Below are positions 34,894 to 44,555 of a DNA stretch of 64,000 nucleotides, piece by piece. Both the position numbers and the translations under genes were made by a program. The notes under the pieces were generated by a model. It was not told the DNA's origin, ran no database searches, and saw nothing but the letters and a program-made list of their open reading frames with translations. Origin of the DNA: Brachybacterium timonense (lineage in GTDB: Bacteria; Actinomycetota; Actinomycetes; Actinomycetales; Dermabacteraceae); the NCBI RefSeq assembly GCF_900258505.1, contig NZ_LT984895.1, forward strand, positions 542,306 through 606,305. The letters run 5' to 3'. Every line of letters begins with the position of its first letter. The first letter of the stretch is position 1.

Positions 34894-36891
34894 ATGGCAT
34901 CCCACGACATTGATTCCCCGCTCACCGGCACTGTTGCCCTCGGCTCTGGAGTTGCCGGCTCTGCCGCTCCCGCCTCCGGGACGACCGACTCCGCCGCCCC
35001 CACTCTTGTACCGACGCCCGACGGCTTCCTGCGTCGCGGCGAGCCGCACGTGATCATCTCCGGCGCGATCCACTACTTCCGCGTCCACCCCGAGCAGTGG
35101 CGCGACCGCCTCAAGCGTCTCGTGGCCATGGGCTGCGACACCGTCGAGACCTACGTCGCCTGGAACGTGCACCAGCCCTCACAGCACGAGACCACCTTCG
35201 AGGGGATCGCGGACCTGGGGCTATTCCTCGACATCGCCGCCGAGGAAGGACTCGACGCCATCGTGCGCCCCGGGCCCTACATCTGCGCCGAATGGGAGAA
35301 CGGTGGCTTTCCCGGCTGGCTGCTGCGCGATCCCGCCATGCCGCTACGCAACCGTGACGAGCGCTACCTGCGCCACGTCGACTCCTGGTTTGATCAGCTC
35401 ATCCCCGCCATCGCCGAGCGTCAGGCCGCCCGCGGCGGCAACGTGGTGATGGTGCAGGTGGAGAACGAGTACGGCTCCTACGGCGACGATACCGCCTACC
35501 TGGAGCATCTGCGCGACGGTCTGCGTGCGCGCGGCATCACCGAGCTGCTGGTCACCTCCGATGGTCCGGCTCGGATGTGGCTCACCGGCGGCGTCGTCGA
35601 CGGGGCGCTTGCCACCGTGAACTTCGGCTCGCGCACCCTGCAGGTGCTCGATATGGCCGCTGAGGAGCTGCCTGATCAGCCGCAGATGTGCATGGAGTTC
35701 TGGAATGGCTGGTTCGACCACTGGGGCGAGGAACATCACACGCGTGATGCCGCCTCCGCCGCGTCCGAGCTCAGCGACATGCTCACCCACCGGATGAGCG
35801 TGAACTTCTACATGGCGCATGGCGGCACGAACTTCGGGCTCAGCGCCGGCGCGAACGACGACGGCACCTACGGGCCCACCACCACCAGCTACGACTACGA
35901 CGCACCGATTGCGGAGAACGGCGAGCTGACGGAGAAATTCCACGCCTTCCGTGAGGTCATCGCGCAGCATCGCCAGCTGCCGGCCCTCGAGGAGCATTGT
36001 GCCCAGCTCGGGATCGAGGCAGTACCGGCGCGCCTGCCTGCACGGGAGCTCGCTCTCGAGTCTGTGGTGCCGTTCCGCGGCACGGACCTCTTCCAGAGGA
36101 CAGCGCCAGTTCACCCCGTCCCGCCAGCCTTCGAGGAGGTGGGTCTCGAGCGCGGCATCATGCGCCTGGCCCGCGACATCGAGATCACCCGCAACCATTC
36201 CGCCGAGGATGACGACAGCCCGGCAATCGATCCGCTGCGCCTGTACGGCCTGCACGACCGCGCGTGGGTGTATGTCGATGGCATCCACGTCGACACGGTC
36301 CAGCGCGGCAACGACCCGGTGGCCGTGAACCTCGCCGACCACGTGGAGGCGCTGCTGCCCAAGGGTGGGCGCCGTACCGTGCGTGTCGAGATCCTGGTCG
36401 AAAGCCTGGGGCGCACGAACTTCGGACCACGCCTGGGGGAGCGAAAAGGCATCCTCGGCGGCGTCTGGCAGATCATCCGCTACCTCAACGACTGGGAGGT
36501 CGACACCTACCCGCTCGAAGGCATGGCGGACGAGCTCCGCGCCGCACTCGATGCGGGCACGTCGATCCTCGATGCCGTGCAGGGTGGGGATGCGGATCCG
36601 CGCCGCACGCTGCCGGTGCTCATCGCATCCTCCTTCGAGGCCGACGAACCCACGGATACCTACCTGGATGTGTCCGCTGCCGGACACGGTGTGGCCTGGG
36701 TGAACGGATTCTGCGTGGGCCGCTACTGGAGTGTCGGACCGCAGCAGAGCCTGTATGTGCCGGCGCCCGTTGTGACCGCTGGGCGCAATGAGGTGCTGCT
36801 GCTCGAGCTTGAGCAGGTTCCGGAGCGGTTGGGTCTCGTCGAGCGCATGCAGTTCGGCGGCGCCGGGACGGGTATCGCGACGCAGGGCTGA
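34894..36891 (+). CDS. beta-galactosidase, GH35
   Basis: 665-residue family 35 beta-galactosidase. ISGAIHYFRVHPEQWRDRL, VETYVAWNVHQP, RPGPYICAEWENGGFPGWLL, the acid/base Glu in QVENEYGSYG and the nucleophile Glu in MEFWNGWFDHWG are all present, as is MAHGGTNFG. The C-terminal third holds beta-sandwich domains ending in WVNGFCVGRYWSVGPQQSLY. No signal peptide, so it probably cleaves imported galactosides in the cytoplasm. A strong hairpin follows. It likely works with the importer at 30.2-33.3 kb. Confidence 0.94.
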   Translation: MASHDIDSPLTGTVALGSGVAGSAAPASGTTDSAAPTLVPTPDGFLRRGEPHVIISGAIHYFRVHPEQWRDRLKRLVAMGCDTVETYVAWNVHQPSQHETTFEGIADLGLFLDIAAEEGLDAIVRPGPYICAEWENGGFPGWLLRDPAMPLRNRDERYLRHVDSWFDQLIPAIAERQAARGGNVVMVQVENEYGSYGDDTAYLEHLRDGLRARGITELLVTSDGPARMWLTGGVVDGALATVNFGSRTLQVLDMAAEELPDQPQMCMEFWNGWFDHWGEEHHTRDAASAASELSDMLTHRMSVNFYMAHGGTNFGLSAGANDDGTYGPTTTSYDYDAPIAENGELTEKFHAFREVIAQHRQLPALEEHCAQLGIEAVPARLPARELALESVVPFRGTDLFQRTAPVHPVPPAFEEVGLERGIMRLARDIEITRNHSAEDDDSPAIDPLRLYGLHDRAWVYVDGIHVDTVQRGNDPVAVNLADHVEALLPKGGRRTVRVEILVESLGRTNFGPRLGERKGILGGVWQIIRYLNDWEVDTYPLEGMADELRAALDAGTSILDAVQGGDADPRRTLPVLIASSFEADEPTDTYLDVSAAGHGVAWVNGFCVGRYWSVGPQQSLYVPAPVVTAGRNEVLLLELEQVPERLGLVERMQFGGAGTGIATQG

Positions 36892-36902
36892 GTGCAGGAT
36901 CC

Positions 36903-36940
36903 GCGCTGTGCGGCTGTCGATGTCGAGAGCCGCACAGCGC
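36903..36940. terminator. strong hairpin after the GH35 gene
   Basis: A 13-bp perfect inverted repeat (GCGCTGTGCGGCT and its complement, 12-nt loop) starts 12 bp after the stop of the beta-galactosidase. No T-run follows, as is common in high-GC actinobacteria. Confidence 0.8.
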
Positions 36941-37212
36941 GCCCTGGTGTGGCCCCATCTCGGGGCAACCGCCGCACCATTTGTGACACAACCGTGATCA
37001 TTCGGGGCCCGCTGATGGTTCCCGGCTTGCTTACCTGGGCTTACTCTGAGTGAACCGATTTGCAGGCGGTTGGGATCACTTACCGTCTGCTCGACGCCAC
37101 GACGATCGCCCGATGACGGGTTGAACAGCCCGATGAGGGGACGCCCGTGGCGCGGGCACGCTGATCGATCGGCCTGACGCAGTGAAGCGGATCGAGAGAG
37201 AGGAGGCCGGGC
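36941..37212. other. intergenic region before the Dpp-type operon
   Basis: About 270 bp between the GH35 terminator and the dpp-like operon. It must hold that operon's promoter. A region around 37049-37079 has ACCG and CGGT half-sites nine to ten bases apart, a possible LacI-type operator given the LacI gene at the end of the operon, but the symmetry is imperfect. Confidence 0.4.
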
Positions 37213-38313
37213 ATGGCGATGCAGGACACCGCCACGGGCCGACGGGACGTCGTCCTGGATGACCCCGTGACGAGCTCCCCCGGAGCAGCGCGAGGCCGTC
37301 GGCGCGGAGGAACGAGGGGGCGCTACTTCCTCAACCGACTGGGAAGCTATCTGATCGTCATCTGGGCCGCGGTGACACTGAACTTCATCATCCCGCGGTT
37401 CATGCCCGGCGATCCGGCCGAAGCCGTCCTGCGCAAGATCCGCCAGACCACCGGTGAGCCACCCACGGAGGCACAGGTCGAAGCCGTGCACCGCATGTAC
37501 GGGAACCCCACGGAGAACCTGCTGCAGCAGTACTTCGACTACTGGGTGGGCGTGGCACGGTTCGATTTCGGGGTCTCGACAGCGAACTACCCGACGCCCG
37601 TCTCCGAGCTGATCCTCCAGGCGCTGCCGTGGACGCTGTTCCTGATCGGCATCTCCACGATCGTCGCGTGGATCATCGGCACTGCACTCGGCGCGATCAT
37701 GGGCTGGAAACCGGGCAGCATCTTCGACTCCTGGTTCGCTCCGCTGTCCACGTTCTTCCATGCATTCCCGGGTTTCTGGATCGCCCTCGTGCTGCTGTGG
37801 ATCTTCTCGATCGTGCTCGAGTGGTTCCCCGTCTCCGGCGGATACGACACCAGCGTCCCGATGTCGCTGAACAACTTCTACTTCATCATGAGCGTGCTGT
37901 GGTACGGCGCGCTGCCGATGGGTTCGCTGATCTTCATCGGCTTCAACGGCTGGCTCTTCTCTATGCGCAACGTCATGGTCGCCACCGTCACCGAGGACTA
38001 CGTCCTGCTGGCACGCGCGAAGGGGCTGACCGAGCGCTCCGTGCTGTTCGGATACGCCGCGCGCAACGCCCTGCTGCCCAACGTCACCGGGCTCGCCCTC
38101 GCGATCGGCGGCGTGATCGGCGGTGCCGTGCTCATCGAAGCCGTCTTCACCTACCCGGGTATGGGGTACCTGCTGCAGACCTCCATCACCGGTCACGACT
38201 TCCCGGTGATGCAGACGGTGCTGCTCATGCTGACGTTCACCGCGATCATCGCGAACTTCGTCGCCGACTCGATCTACGTGCTCCTGGATCCGCGCGCGGC
38301 GGACATGGGCTGA
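37213..38313 (+). CDS. DppB-type ABC transporter permease
   Basis: 366-residue permease of the peptide/nickel/oligosaccharide (DppB) family. After a basic cytoplasmic leader the first helix is YLIVIWAAVTLNFIIPRFMPGDP with the family's conserved MPGDP. The inner loop EDYVLLARAKGLTERSVLFGYAARNALLP is the ATPase-contact motif, and GMGYLLQTSITGHDFPVMQ ends the protein. ATG at 37213 has GGAGG upstream. First gene of the operon; the second permease follows 13 bp later. Confidence 0.92.
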   Translation: MAMQDTATGRRDVVLDDPVTSSPGAARGRRRGGTRGRYFLNRLGSYLIVIWAAVTLNFIIPRFMPGDPAEAVLRKIRQTTGEPPTEAQVEAVHRMYGNPTENLLQQYFDYWVGVARFDFGVSTANYPTPVSELILQALPWTLFLIGISTIVAWIIGTALGAIMGWKPGSIFDSWFAPLSTFFHAFPGFWIALVLLWIFSIVLEWFPVSGGYDTSVPMSLNNFYFIMSVLWYGALPMGSLIFIGFNGWLFSMRNVMVATVTEDYVLLARAKGLTERSVLFGYAARNALLPNVTGLALAIGGVIGGAVLIEAVFTYPGMGYLLQTSITGHDFPVMQTVLLMLTFTAIIANFVADSIYVLLDPRAADMG

Positions 38314-38326
38314 GAGGAGCATCGGA

Positions 38327-39247
38327 ATGTTCACAGGGTTCCTGCGCAACCGTCGCGTGCAGACCGGCCTGGTCATCTTCGCTATCTGCGCGATCGTCGC
38401 GATCTTCGGCGACTTCATCCTCGCCGTGTACGGCTTCCAGCCGCTCGAGGTCGACTACGGCAACACCGCCGTCCCGCCGGGCGTCGGCGGTCACCTGCTC
38501 GGCACCACGGTCTCAGGTCAGGATGTGCTGGCGCAGCTGATCGCGGGCGCCCGCGGCTCGCTCGCCGTGGGCACACTCTCTGCGCTGCTCGCCATCAGCG
38601 TCGGTGCTGTGCTCGGCGTGAGCGCTGGCTTCCTCGGCGGCGTTTTCGACACCATCGTCAACGCGATCACTAACGTGTTCCTGACCATGCCGTCCTTCGC
38701 TCTCACGCTCATCGCAGCCGGCTACATCTCGGCAGCAGGCGGCCCGGGCTCAGCCGGCATGGGCTGGGTGCTGATGGCCTTTCTCATCGGCATCTTCGAA
38801 TGGCCGGGCATGGCGCGCTACATGCGCGCACAGACGCTCACTCTGCGCAGCCGCGACTTCGCGATGGCCACCCGCCTGCTCGGCGAGTCGCGCTGGCGGC
38901 TGATCTTTTCGGAGATCATGCCGCACATGCTCGGCATCATCTCCGCGAGGTTCCTCGCCGCGATCATGGCCGGGATCATGGCAGAGGCGGGTCTGAACTT
39001 CCTCGGCGTCTCCACCGGTGGCGTCATCTCCTGGGGAACGATGATCACCAACGCACAGAACCAGGGCGCCCTCACGCTCGGTTGGTGGTGGTGGTTCCTG
39101 CCGCCGGGTCTCGCGATCGCGCTGATCGGCACTGCCACAGCGTTCGTCAACTTCGGTCTGGACGAGGTCACCAACCCCAAGCTCCGTACCGGAAACAACG
39201 CAGTCGTCCGTCGATTTGTGAAGAAGCAGATCGCCGCGGCGCACTGA
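38327..39247 (+). CDS. DppC-type ABC transporter permease
   Basis: 306-residue second permease. HLLGTTVSGQDVLAQLIAGARGSLAVG is the usual DppC segment preceding the third helix, and TLRSRDFAMATRLLGESRWRLIFSEIMPH the ATPase-contact motif. ATG at 38327 with GAGGAG upstream. Followed by 63 bp and then the binding protein gene. Confidence 0.92.
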   Translation: MFTGFLRNRRVQTGLVIFAICAIVAIFGDFILAVYGFQPLEVDYGNTAVPPGVGGHLLGTTVSGQDVLAQLIAGARGSLAVGTLSALLAISVGAVLGVSAGFLGGVFDTIVNAITNVFLTMPSFALTLIAAGYISAAGGPGSAGMGWVLMAFLIGIFEWPGMARYMRAQTLTLRSRDFAMATRLLGESRWRLIFSEIMPHMLGIISARFLAAIMAGIMAEAGLNFLGVSTGGVISWGTMITNAQNQGALTLGWWWWFLPPGLAIALIGTATAFVNFGLDEVTNPKLRTGNNAVVRRFVKKQIAAAH

Positions 39248-39310
39248 CACCCCACCTCCACTGCAGCGGCACAGTCGCCGCATCCACCCACCCAGAGAAA
39301 AGAGCACGTC

Positions 39311-40990
39311 ATGACCACGTTCCATCCCTCACGCCGTCATGTCCTCGCCGGGTCCGCCCTCGCCGCTGTGGCCGCATCCGCGGGCTGCAGTTTCGACAAG
39401 GGTGACGGCTCCGGTGGATCCGATGGAGGTGGCGGCGGAAAGTCGAGCATCAACCTCAACTCCTTCGGCCCGAAGCCGACCTTCGTCAACAACTTCAACC
39501 CGTTCTCGCCGGCCGATGGCGTGGTGGGATCGAACTACCTGTACGAGACCCTCATGTACGAGGACGTCAACGCCGAGTACGAGATCAAGCCGTGGCTCGC
39601 GGAGAAGCTTGACTTCAACCCTGAGCAGCGCACGGCCTCTATCACCCTGCGTGACGACGCGACGTGGTCTGATGGCACGAAGATCACGGCTGACGACGTC
39701 GTCTACACCGTGGTGGACCTCCCCAAGCAGGCGGAGGAGCAGAAGGCCAACGCGACCGCGCAGGAGTTCACGGCGAAGAAGGTCGATGACCTCACCGTCG
39801 AGTTCGAATGGCCCGAGGACAAGTTCGATGTTGACGGCGATCGCGCCATCGCCCGCCTGCGCATCTACCCGAAGCACATCTTCAGCACGGAGAACCTGGC
39901 GAAGTTCACCAACACGGAACCGGTGACCTCCACGCCGCTCACGCTCAAAGAGTTCACGCCGCAGCGTGTGTCCTTCACCGTGCGTGAGGATCACTTCATG
40001 GGGCCGTGGGAGCACATCAAGGAGGTGAACTGGACGCCGTTCGGCAGCGCCGAGATCGGCAAGAGCATGATCCTCCAGGGAACCCTGGACTGGGCGACCC
40101 TCTCGCTGCAGAACGCCGACGAAACAATCGTGGCCCAGGGCAACCACTACTGGACCGTGGAGCTCGTCGGATCCGAAGGCATCATCTTCAACACCGCGAA
40201 GGCACCCTTCGACGACAAGCACGTGCGCAACGCGATCTATGCCGCACTCGACACCGACCAGATCCACAGCCTCTTCGACATCGGCCTGAAGAGCACCAGC
40301 CCGACGACGATGGACGAGAAGATCTACGGTGAGAAGGTGGCCGAGGAGTATCGCGCCCCGCACACGGCCGATCCGGAGGCAGCCAAGAAGTACCTCGCCG
40401 ATGGCGGCTGGACGGTGGAGGGCGGCAAGCTCGCCAAGGACGGAAAGACCTACGACATCTCCTTCAAGACTGTCGCTGACTACGTCAACTGGGCCACGTG
40501 GTCCGATGGCGTCAAGGCGCAGCTGAAGGATGTGCTCGGCCTCGACGTCAAGATCCTGAAGGTGCCCGATGCCCAGATCTGGGCGCAGTACGCCAAGGGC
40601 GAGTTCGACTTCGGCATGACCTGGATCGGCGGTGGACCGCGCATCTCTGCCGTCTACGCCGATTTCCACTCGAAGAACTTCCTGCCCCTGGGCGAGGAGG
40701 CACCGGGCAATGCCGCTCGCGTGAAGAACCCCGAGCTGGATGCGCTGCTGGACGAGTCCCGCGAGGAGTTCGACGAGACCAAGCTGAACGAGCTCGGCTA
40801 CCAGATGCAGAAGATCGTGGTGGAGGAGTGCTACTGCGGCCCGTTCAACCCGTCGGCCTCCTTCATCGAGGCGAGCGGCAAGAACTGGGAAGGCTTCCCG
40901 GGGATGCCACTGAAGAAGGGCGACATCATTCCCCGCCCGTACGGCCCGGAGGGCTGGCTGACCATGCAGAAGCTGAAGCCGGTCAAGTGA
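39311..40990 (+). CDS. family 5 extracellular solute-binding lipoprotein
   Basis: 559-residue SBP of the DppA/OppA class. Signal PSRRHVLAGSALAAVAASAGC has twin arginine and a lipobox; a Gly/Ser linker follows. WLAEKLDFNPEQRTASITLRDDATWSDGTKITADDVVYTV is the diagnostic family 5 block. Family 5 SBPs bind peptides but also oligosaccharides; the Gfo/Idh/MocA gene and LacI regulator in this operon favour a carbohydrate. A hairpin between this gene and the ATPase genes probably raises its expression relative to them. Confidence 0.92.
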   Translation: MTTFHPSRRHVLAGSALAAVAASAGCSFDKGDGSGGSDGGGGGKSSINLNSFGPKPTFVNNFNPFSPADGVVGSNYLYETLMYEDVNAEYEIKPWLAEKLDFNPEQRTASITLRDDATWSDGTKITADDVVYTVVDLPKQAEEQKANATAQEFTAKKVDDLTVEFEWPEDKFDVDGDRAIARLRIYPKHIFSTENLAKFTNTEPVTSTPLTLKEFTPQRVSFTVREDHFMGPWEHIKEVNWTPFGSAEIGKSMILQGTLDWATLSLQNADETIVAQGNHYWTVELVGSEGIIFNTAKAPFDDKHVRNAIYAALDTDQIHSLFDIGLKSTSPTTMDEKIYGEKVAEEYRAPHTADPEAAKKYLADGGWTVEGGKLAKDGKTYDISFKTVADYVNWATWSDGVKAQLKDVLGLDVKILKVPDAQIWAQYAKGEFDFGMTWIGGGPRISAVYADFHSKNFLPLGEEAPGNAARVKNPELDALLDESREEFDETKLNELGYQMQKIVVEECYCGPFNPSASFIEASGKNWEGFPGMPLKKGDIIPRPYGPEGWLTMQKLKPVK

Positions 40991-41013
40991 CCCGTCACTG
41001 ACCCCCGACCCGA

Positions 41014-41044
41014 GGTGGTGCGCCCGCTCAGAGGGCGCACCACC
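41014..41044 (+). terminator. intercistronic hairpin after the binding-protein gene
   Basis: GGTGGTGCGCCC and GGGCGCACCACC form a perfect 12-bp stem with a 7-nt loop, ending 19 bp before the GTG of the ATPase gene. Such hairpins after SBP genes partly terminate or protect mRNA, giving more SBP than ATPase. Confidence 0.75.
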
Positions 41045-41063
41045 CCTCACTCAAGGAGCGCAA

Positions 41064-42098
41064 GTGGCTCGACGTGAACTCGGAGACGTACTGCTCGATG
41101 TGAACGGGCTGTGCGTCGATTACCTGACCCTCAACGGTGCGGTGCGCGCCGTGACGGATGCGAGCTTCCAACTGCACCGCGGTGAGATCCTGGGCCTCGC
41201 CGGAGAGTCCGGCTCGGGCAAGTCGACCCTCACCACGGCGCTGCTGCGGCTGCAGCGACCGCCGGCCGTCACCGCCGAAGGGAGCGTCGTGTACCGCGAC
41301 GCCACCGGTACGGCGACGGAGCTGGTGGGCCGCACTGACAAGGAGCTGCTCCCGCTGCGCTGGAACAAGCTCGCGATCGTCATGCAGAGCGCGATGGACG
41401 CTCTCAACCCGGTCAAGCGGCTCGGCGCCCAGTTCCAGGACGTCCTGCAACAGCATGACCCGCGGATGAGCGCGAAAGAGGCCCGCACCCGGGCCCAGGA
41501 CCTGCTCGCCCTCTCCGGCATCCCCCGTGACCGTGTGGACTCCTACCCGCATGAGATGTCCGGTGGCATGCGCCAGCGCTCACTGATCTCACTCGCCCTG
41601 GCCTGCGATCCCGAGCTGGTGGTCATGGACGAACCAACCACCGCCGTCGACGTCGTCATGCAGCGCACCATCATGAGTCAGGTGCTGCGGCTGCAGCGCG
41701 AACTCGGATTCGCCATCATCTTCGTGACCCACGACCTGTCGCTGCTGCTCGAACTCTCCGACCGTCTGGCGATCATGTATGCCGGCCGCATCGTCGAGAT
41801 CGGCCCCGCCGAGGAGCTGTACCGTCGGCCGCACCACCCCTACACGAAGGCGCTGCGAGACTCGTTCCCGCCCCTGTTCGCCCCGTTGAAGGAGATGCGT
41901 GGCATCCCCGGGGCGGCGCCGGACCTGACAGACCTCCCGCCCGGCTGCGCCTTCGCGCCCCGATGCCCGCGAGCTATGCCCGTCTGCAACGAGGTCAGGC
42001 CCCAGATGGTGTCGGTCGGCGCGACAGTCGACGCCGCCTGCCATCTCAACGACCCGGCGCATGCGGCTGCCGGCGCCGCGGAAGGAGACGCCCGATGA
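41064..42098 (+). CDS. DppD-type ABC transporter ATPase
   Basis: 344-residue ATP-binding subunit. Walker [11 protein letters not shown]-loop VMQSAMDAL, signature MSGGMRQRS, Walker [13 protein letters not shown] and H-loop FVTHDLSLL are intact. The C terminus has the Opp/Dpp-type [17 protein letters not shown] cysteine segment (the [4Fe-4S]-associated region of this family). GTG start at 41064 with AAGGAG upstream. The stop overlaps the second ATPase as ATGA. Confidence 0.94.
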   Translation: MARRELGDVLLDVNGLCVDYLTLNGAVRAVTDASFQLHRGEILGLAGESGSGKSTLTTALLRLQRPPAVTAEGSVVYRDATGTATELVGRTDKELLPLRWNKLAIVMQSAMDALNPVKRLGAQFQDVLQQHDPRMSAKEARTRAQDLLALSGIPRDRVDSYPHEMSGGMRQRSLISLALACDPELVVMDEPTTAVDVVMQRTIMSQVLRLQRELGFAIIFVTHDLSLLLELSDRLAIMYAGRIVEIGPAEELYRRPHHPYTKALRDSFPPLFAPLKEMRGIPGAAPDLTDLPPGCAFAPRCPRAMPVCNEVRPQMVSVGATVDAACHLNDPAHAAAGAAEGDAR

Positions 42099-43372
42099 GC
42101 ACGTCGATGGATCGCGCGACCGAACCGAGCGGCACCGAACCTACCCAACGCGCAGAAGGCGCCGTGGGTGAGGTCGTTCTCGAAGCCCGGGACGTCACCA
42201 AGCACTTCGAGGTGCGAAGCCGGAAAGGCACCCAGATTGTTCGCGCTGTCGAGGGCATCGATCTCACCCTCCACCGTGGCGAGATCGTGGCCATGGTGGG
42301 CGAATCCGGCTCCGGCAAGACCACCGTCGCTCGCTTGCTGAGCCTGTACTACCCGGCCTCCAGCGGAGAGATCCGGCTGCACGGCAAGCCGATTCAGCAC
42401 GTCTCCGGGCGGAAAGCGCGCAGCTACTACGCCGAGGTGCAGCTGCTCTTCCAGGACCCATTCGCGTCGCTGAACTCGCTCAAGCCGATCCGGCACATTC
42501 TCGGGCGCGCCCTGCGCATCCACGGCCGGGCGACAACGAAGAAGCAGGTCGAGGAGCAGGTGCTCGAGCTGCTCCGACGCGTCAACCTGACCCCGGCTGA
42601 GCAGTACATCGACAAGTACCCCCATGAGCTCTCCGGTGGGCAGCGTCAGCGCATCGTGATCGCGCGCGCCCTGGCGGTGAAACCCGCGGTGATGCTCGGT
42701 GACGAGCCGATCTCCATGCTCGACGTGTCCATCCGGCTCGACGTGCTCAACCTGCTGCGACGCCTGCGCGACGAGGAAGGTCTCGCGCTGCTCTACATCA
42801 CGCACGACATCGCCTCCGCGCGCTACATCGCCGATCGCATCAACGTCATGTACGCCGGAGAGATGATCGAAGGTGGCGCATCAGAGCAGGTGATCCACTC
42901 GCCGCAGCATCCATACACGCGCCTGCTGCTGGATTCGTCGCCCGATCCCGCCCGTGGCCTGGAGGGAGACCAGCAGTCGCTGTTCGAAGAAGTAGGTGAC
43001 CTGGGCGAACCGCCGAGCCTGATCACACCGCCGCGCGGCTGCCGCTTCAACCCGCGTTGCCCCTTCGCGATGGATATCTGCAACGAGCAGAGCCCACCGA
43101 AGACGGAGGTCACCCCAGGGCACTGGGCACGTTGCTGGCTGCATCAGGAAGGCCGCGCCGACGAGTTGCGCGCTGAGCGGATCCAGTTCGGTGTGCCGCT
43201 GTCCAGCCAGGTCGAGCAGAGCGGCCTTGACACGATCCGTGACTTCGAAGCTGTCCGTGAGGAGATCGAGCCGCTGCCGGACGCCGAGGCCCCGTCGGCC
43301 GCCGCTGGTGAGCCTGCAGCCGATGCTCCGTCCCATCGCCCCGCACTGTCAGGAAAGGACCAGGACTCATGA
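42095..43372 (+). CDS. DppF-type ABC transporter ATPase
   Basis: 425-residue second ATP-binding subunit. Walker [10 protein letters not shown], signature LSGGQRQR, Walker B VMLGDEPISMLD and H-loop YITHDIAS, with the C-terminal RGCRFNPRCPFAMDIC motif. A tail of about 80 extra residues, acidic and Pro/Ala-rich, extends past the usual end. Its first and last codons overlap the neighbours (ATGA on both sides), so the ATPases and the oxidoreductase are translated together. Confidence 0.94.
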   Translation: MSTSMDRATEPSGTEPTQRAEGAVGEVVLEARDVTKHFEVRSRKGTQIVRAVEGIDLTLHRGEIVAMVGESGSGKTTVARLLSLYYPASSGEIRLHGKPIQHVSGRKARSYYAEVQLLFQDPFASLNSLKPIRHILGRALRIHGRATTKKQVEEQVLELLRRVNLTPAEQYIDKYPHELSGGQRQRIVIARALAVKPAVMLGDEPISMLDVSIRLDVLNLLRRLRDEEGLALLYITHDIASARYIADRINVMYAGEMIEGGASEQVIHSPQHPYTRLLLDSSPDPARGLEGDQQSLFEEVGDLGEPPSLITPPRGCRFNPRCPFAMDICNEQSPPKTEVTPGHWARCWLHQEGRADELRAERIQFGVPLSSQVEQSGLDTIRDFEAVREEIEPLPDAEAPSAAAGEPAADAPSHRPALSGKDQDS

Positions 43373-44541
43373 GCGATCTCAGGATCGGCGTCATCGGCTA
43401 CGGCGCCCGGTCGACCCTCGCCACTCACGCCCACAAGCCGGGGGAGGGCTCCCGCGTCACCGTGATTGCGGATCCCACCCAGCGTGCCAAGGACCTCGCC
43501 CGCGAGCGCCACGGCGAGGATGTCGCCTGCGTGGACACGGTCGAGGAGATGCTGGCCGAGCACGAGGTCGACGCCGTCATGATCCTCGCGCCCGACTACG
43601 CGCACGCCGGCATCGCCCTGCAGACCCTCGAGGCCGGTATCGCCACCTTCTGCGAGAAGCCGATGGCGATCGCCATCGAGGATTGCGACGCCATGCTGAC
43701 CATGGCGCATGAGAAGCGTGCCCGCCTCTACATCGGCCACAACATGCGGCATATGCCCGTGGTGCGGCAGATGAAGGAGATCATCGACGCGGGGCGGATC
43801 GGCCGTGTGCGTGCGATCTGGACCCGGCATTTCGTCGGCGCAGGCGGCGACTTCTACTTCAAGGACTGGCATGCTGAGCGCGCCAAGGCCACCAGCCTGC
43901 TGCTGCAGAAGGGTGCCCATGACATTGACGTGATGCACTGGCTGGCTGGCGGCTATACGCGCCGCGTCTCCGGGATCGGCGACCTCGCTGTCTATGGCGA
44001 CATCACCGATCGACGTGACAACTCCGACCGGATCATGTGGGACTGGTTCGACGCCGACGTCTTCCCGCCGACCACGCAGAAGGAGCTGAACCCCGTCATC
44101 GACGTGGAGGACATCTCCATGCTCTCCATGACGCTCGACAACGGTGTGCTCGCCTCCTACCAGCAGTGCCACTTCACCCCGGACTACTGGCGCAACTACA
44201 CCGTGATCGGCGACGCCGGCCGCCTTGAGAACATGGGCGATGGCGGTGGCGACCAGATCCACATCTGGTCCTCGCGCCGATCCGGCCCCGGGCGTCCCGA
44301 CGCTGTGGAGGTCATCGAGCGCGGCGACGGCGGCCACGGCGGTGCGGACCCGAACCTGGTGGCGGAGTTCCTCCGCTTCGCCAAGGACGGTGGCGCCACC
44401 GACGTCTCCGCGATCGCAGCCCGTGAAGCAGTCGCCACCGGATGCTGCGGCGCCGAATCGATCCGCTCCGGCGGCGTTCCCATCGACGTCCCCGAAGTGC
44501 CCGCTGACCTGCGTGCGTACTTCGACGGCGGACAAGCCTGA
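43369..44541 (+). CDS. Gfo/Idh/MocA-family oxidoreductase
   Basis: 390-residue NAD(P)-dependent sugar dehydrogenase family protein. Rossmann start LRIGVIGYGARS, the catalytic CEKPMAI Lys motif, and GAHDIDVMHWLAGG in the C-terminal substrate domain (the His and Asp of the family triad) are visible. It overlaps the dppF-like stop by ATGA and is therefore part of the transport operon. This links the importer to sugars or inositol-like compounds rather than peptides. The exact substrate is not predictable. Confidence 0.92.
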   Translation: MSDLRIGVIGYGARSTLATHAHKPGEGSRVTVIADPTQRAKDLARERHGEDVACVDTVEEMLAEHEVDAVMILAPDYAHAGIALQTLEAGIATFCEKPMAIAIEDCDAMLTMAHEKRARLYIGHNMRHMPVVRQMKEIIDAGRIGRVRAIWTRHFVGAGGDFYFKDWHAERAKATSLLLQKGAHDIDVMHWLAGGYTRRVSGIGDLAVYGDITDRRDNSDRIMWDWFDADVFPPTTQKELNPVIDVEDISMLSMTLDNGVLASYQQCHFTPDYWRNYTVIGDAGRLENMGDGGGDQIHIWSSRRSGPGRPDAVEVIERGDGGHGGADPNLVAEFLRFAKDGGATDVSAIAAREAVATGCCGAESIRSGGVPIDVPEVPADLRAYFDGGQA

Positions 44542-44555
44542 GCTCGGCGCACGCC

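Noticed and set aside
37049-37079. LacI operator before the Dpp operon
   Set aside because: Half-sites ACCG/CGGT are present but flanks are not symmetric; kept only as a remark in the region entry.
35344-38418. 1,024-codon open frame on the minus strand
   Set aside because: It is antisense to the GH35 and DppB genes, whose catalytic and membrane motifs are certain. Long mirror frames are expected at this GC content.
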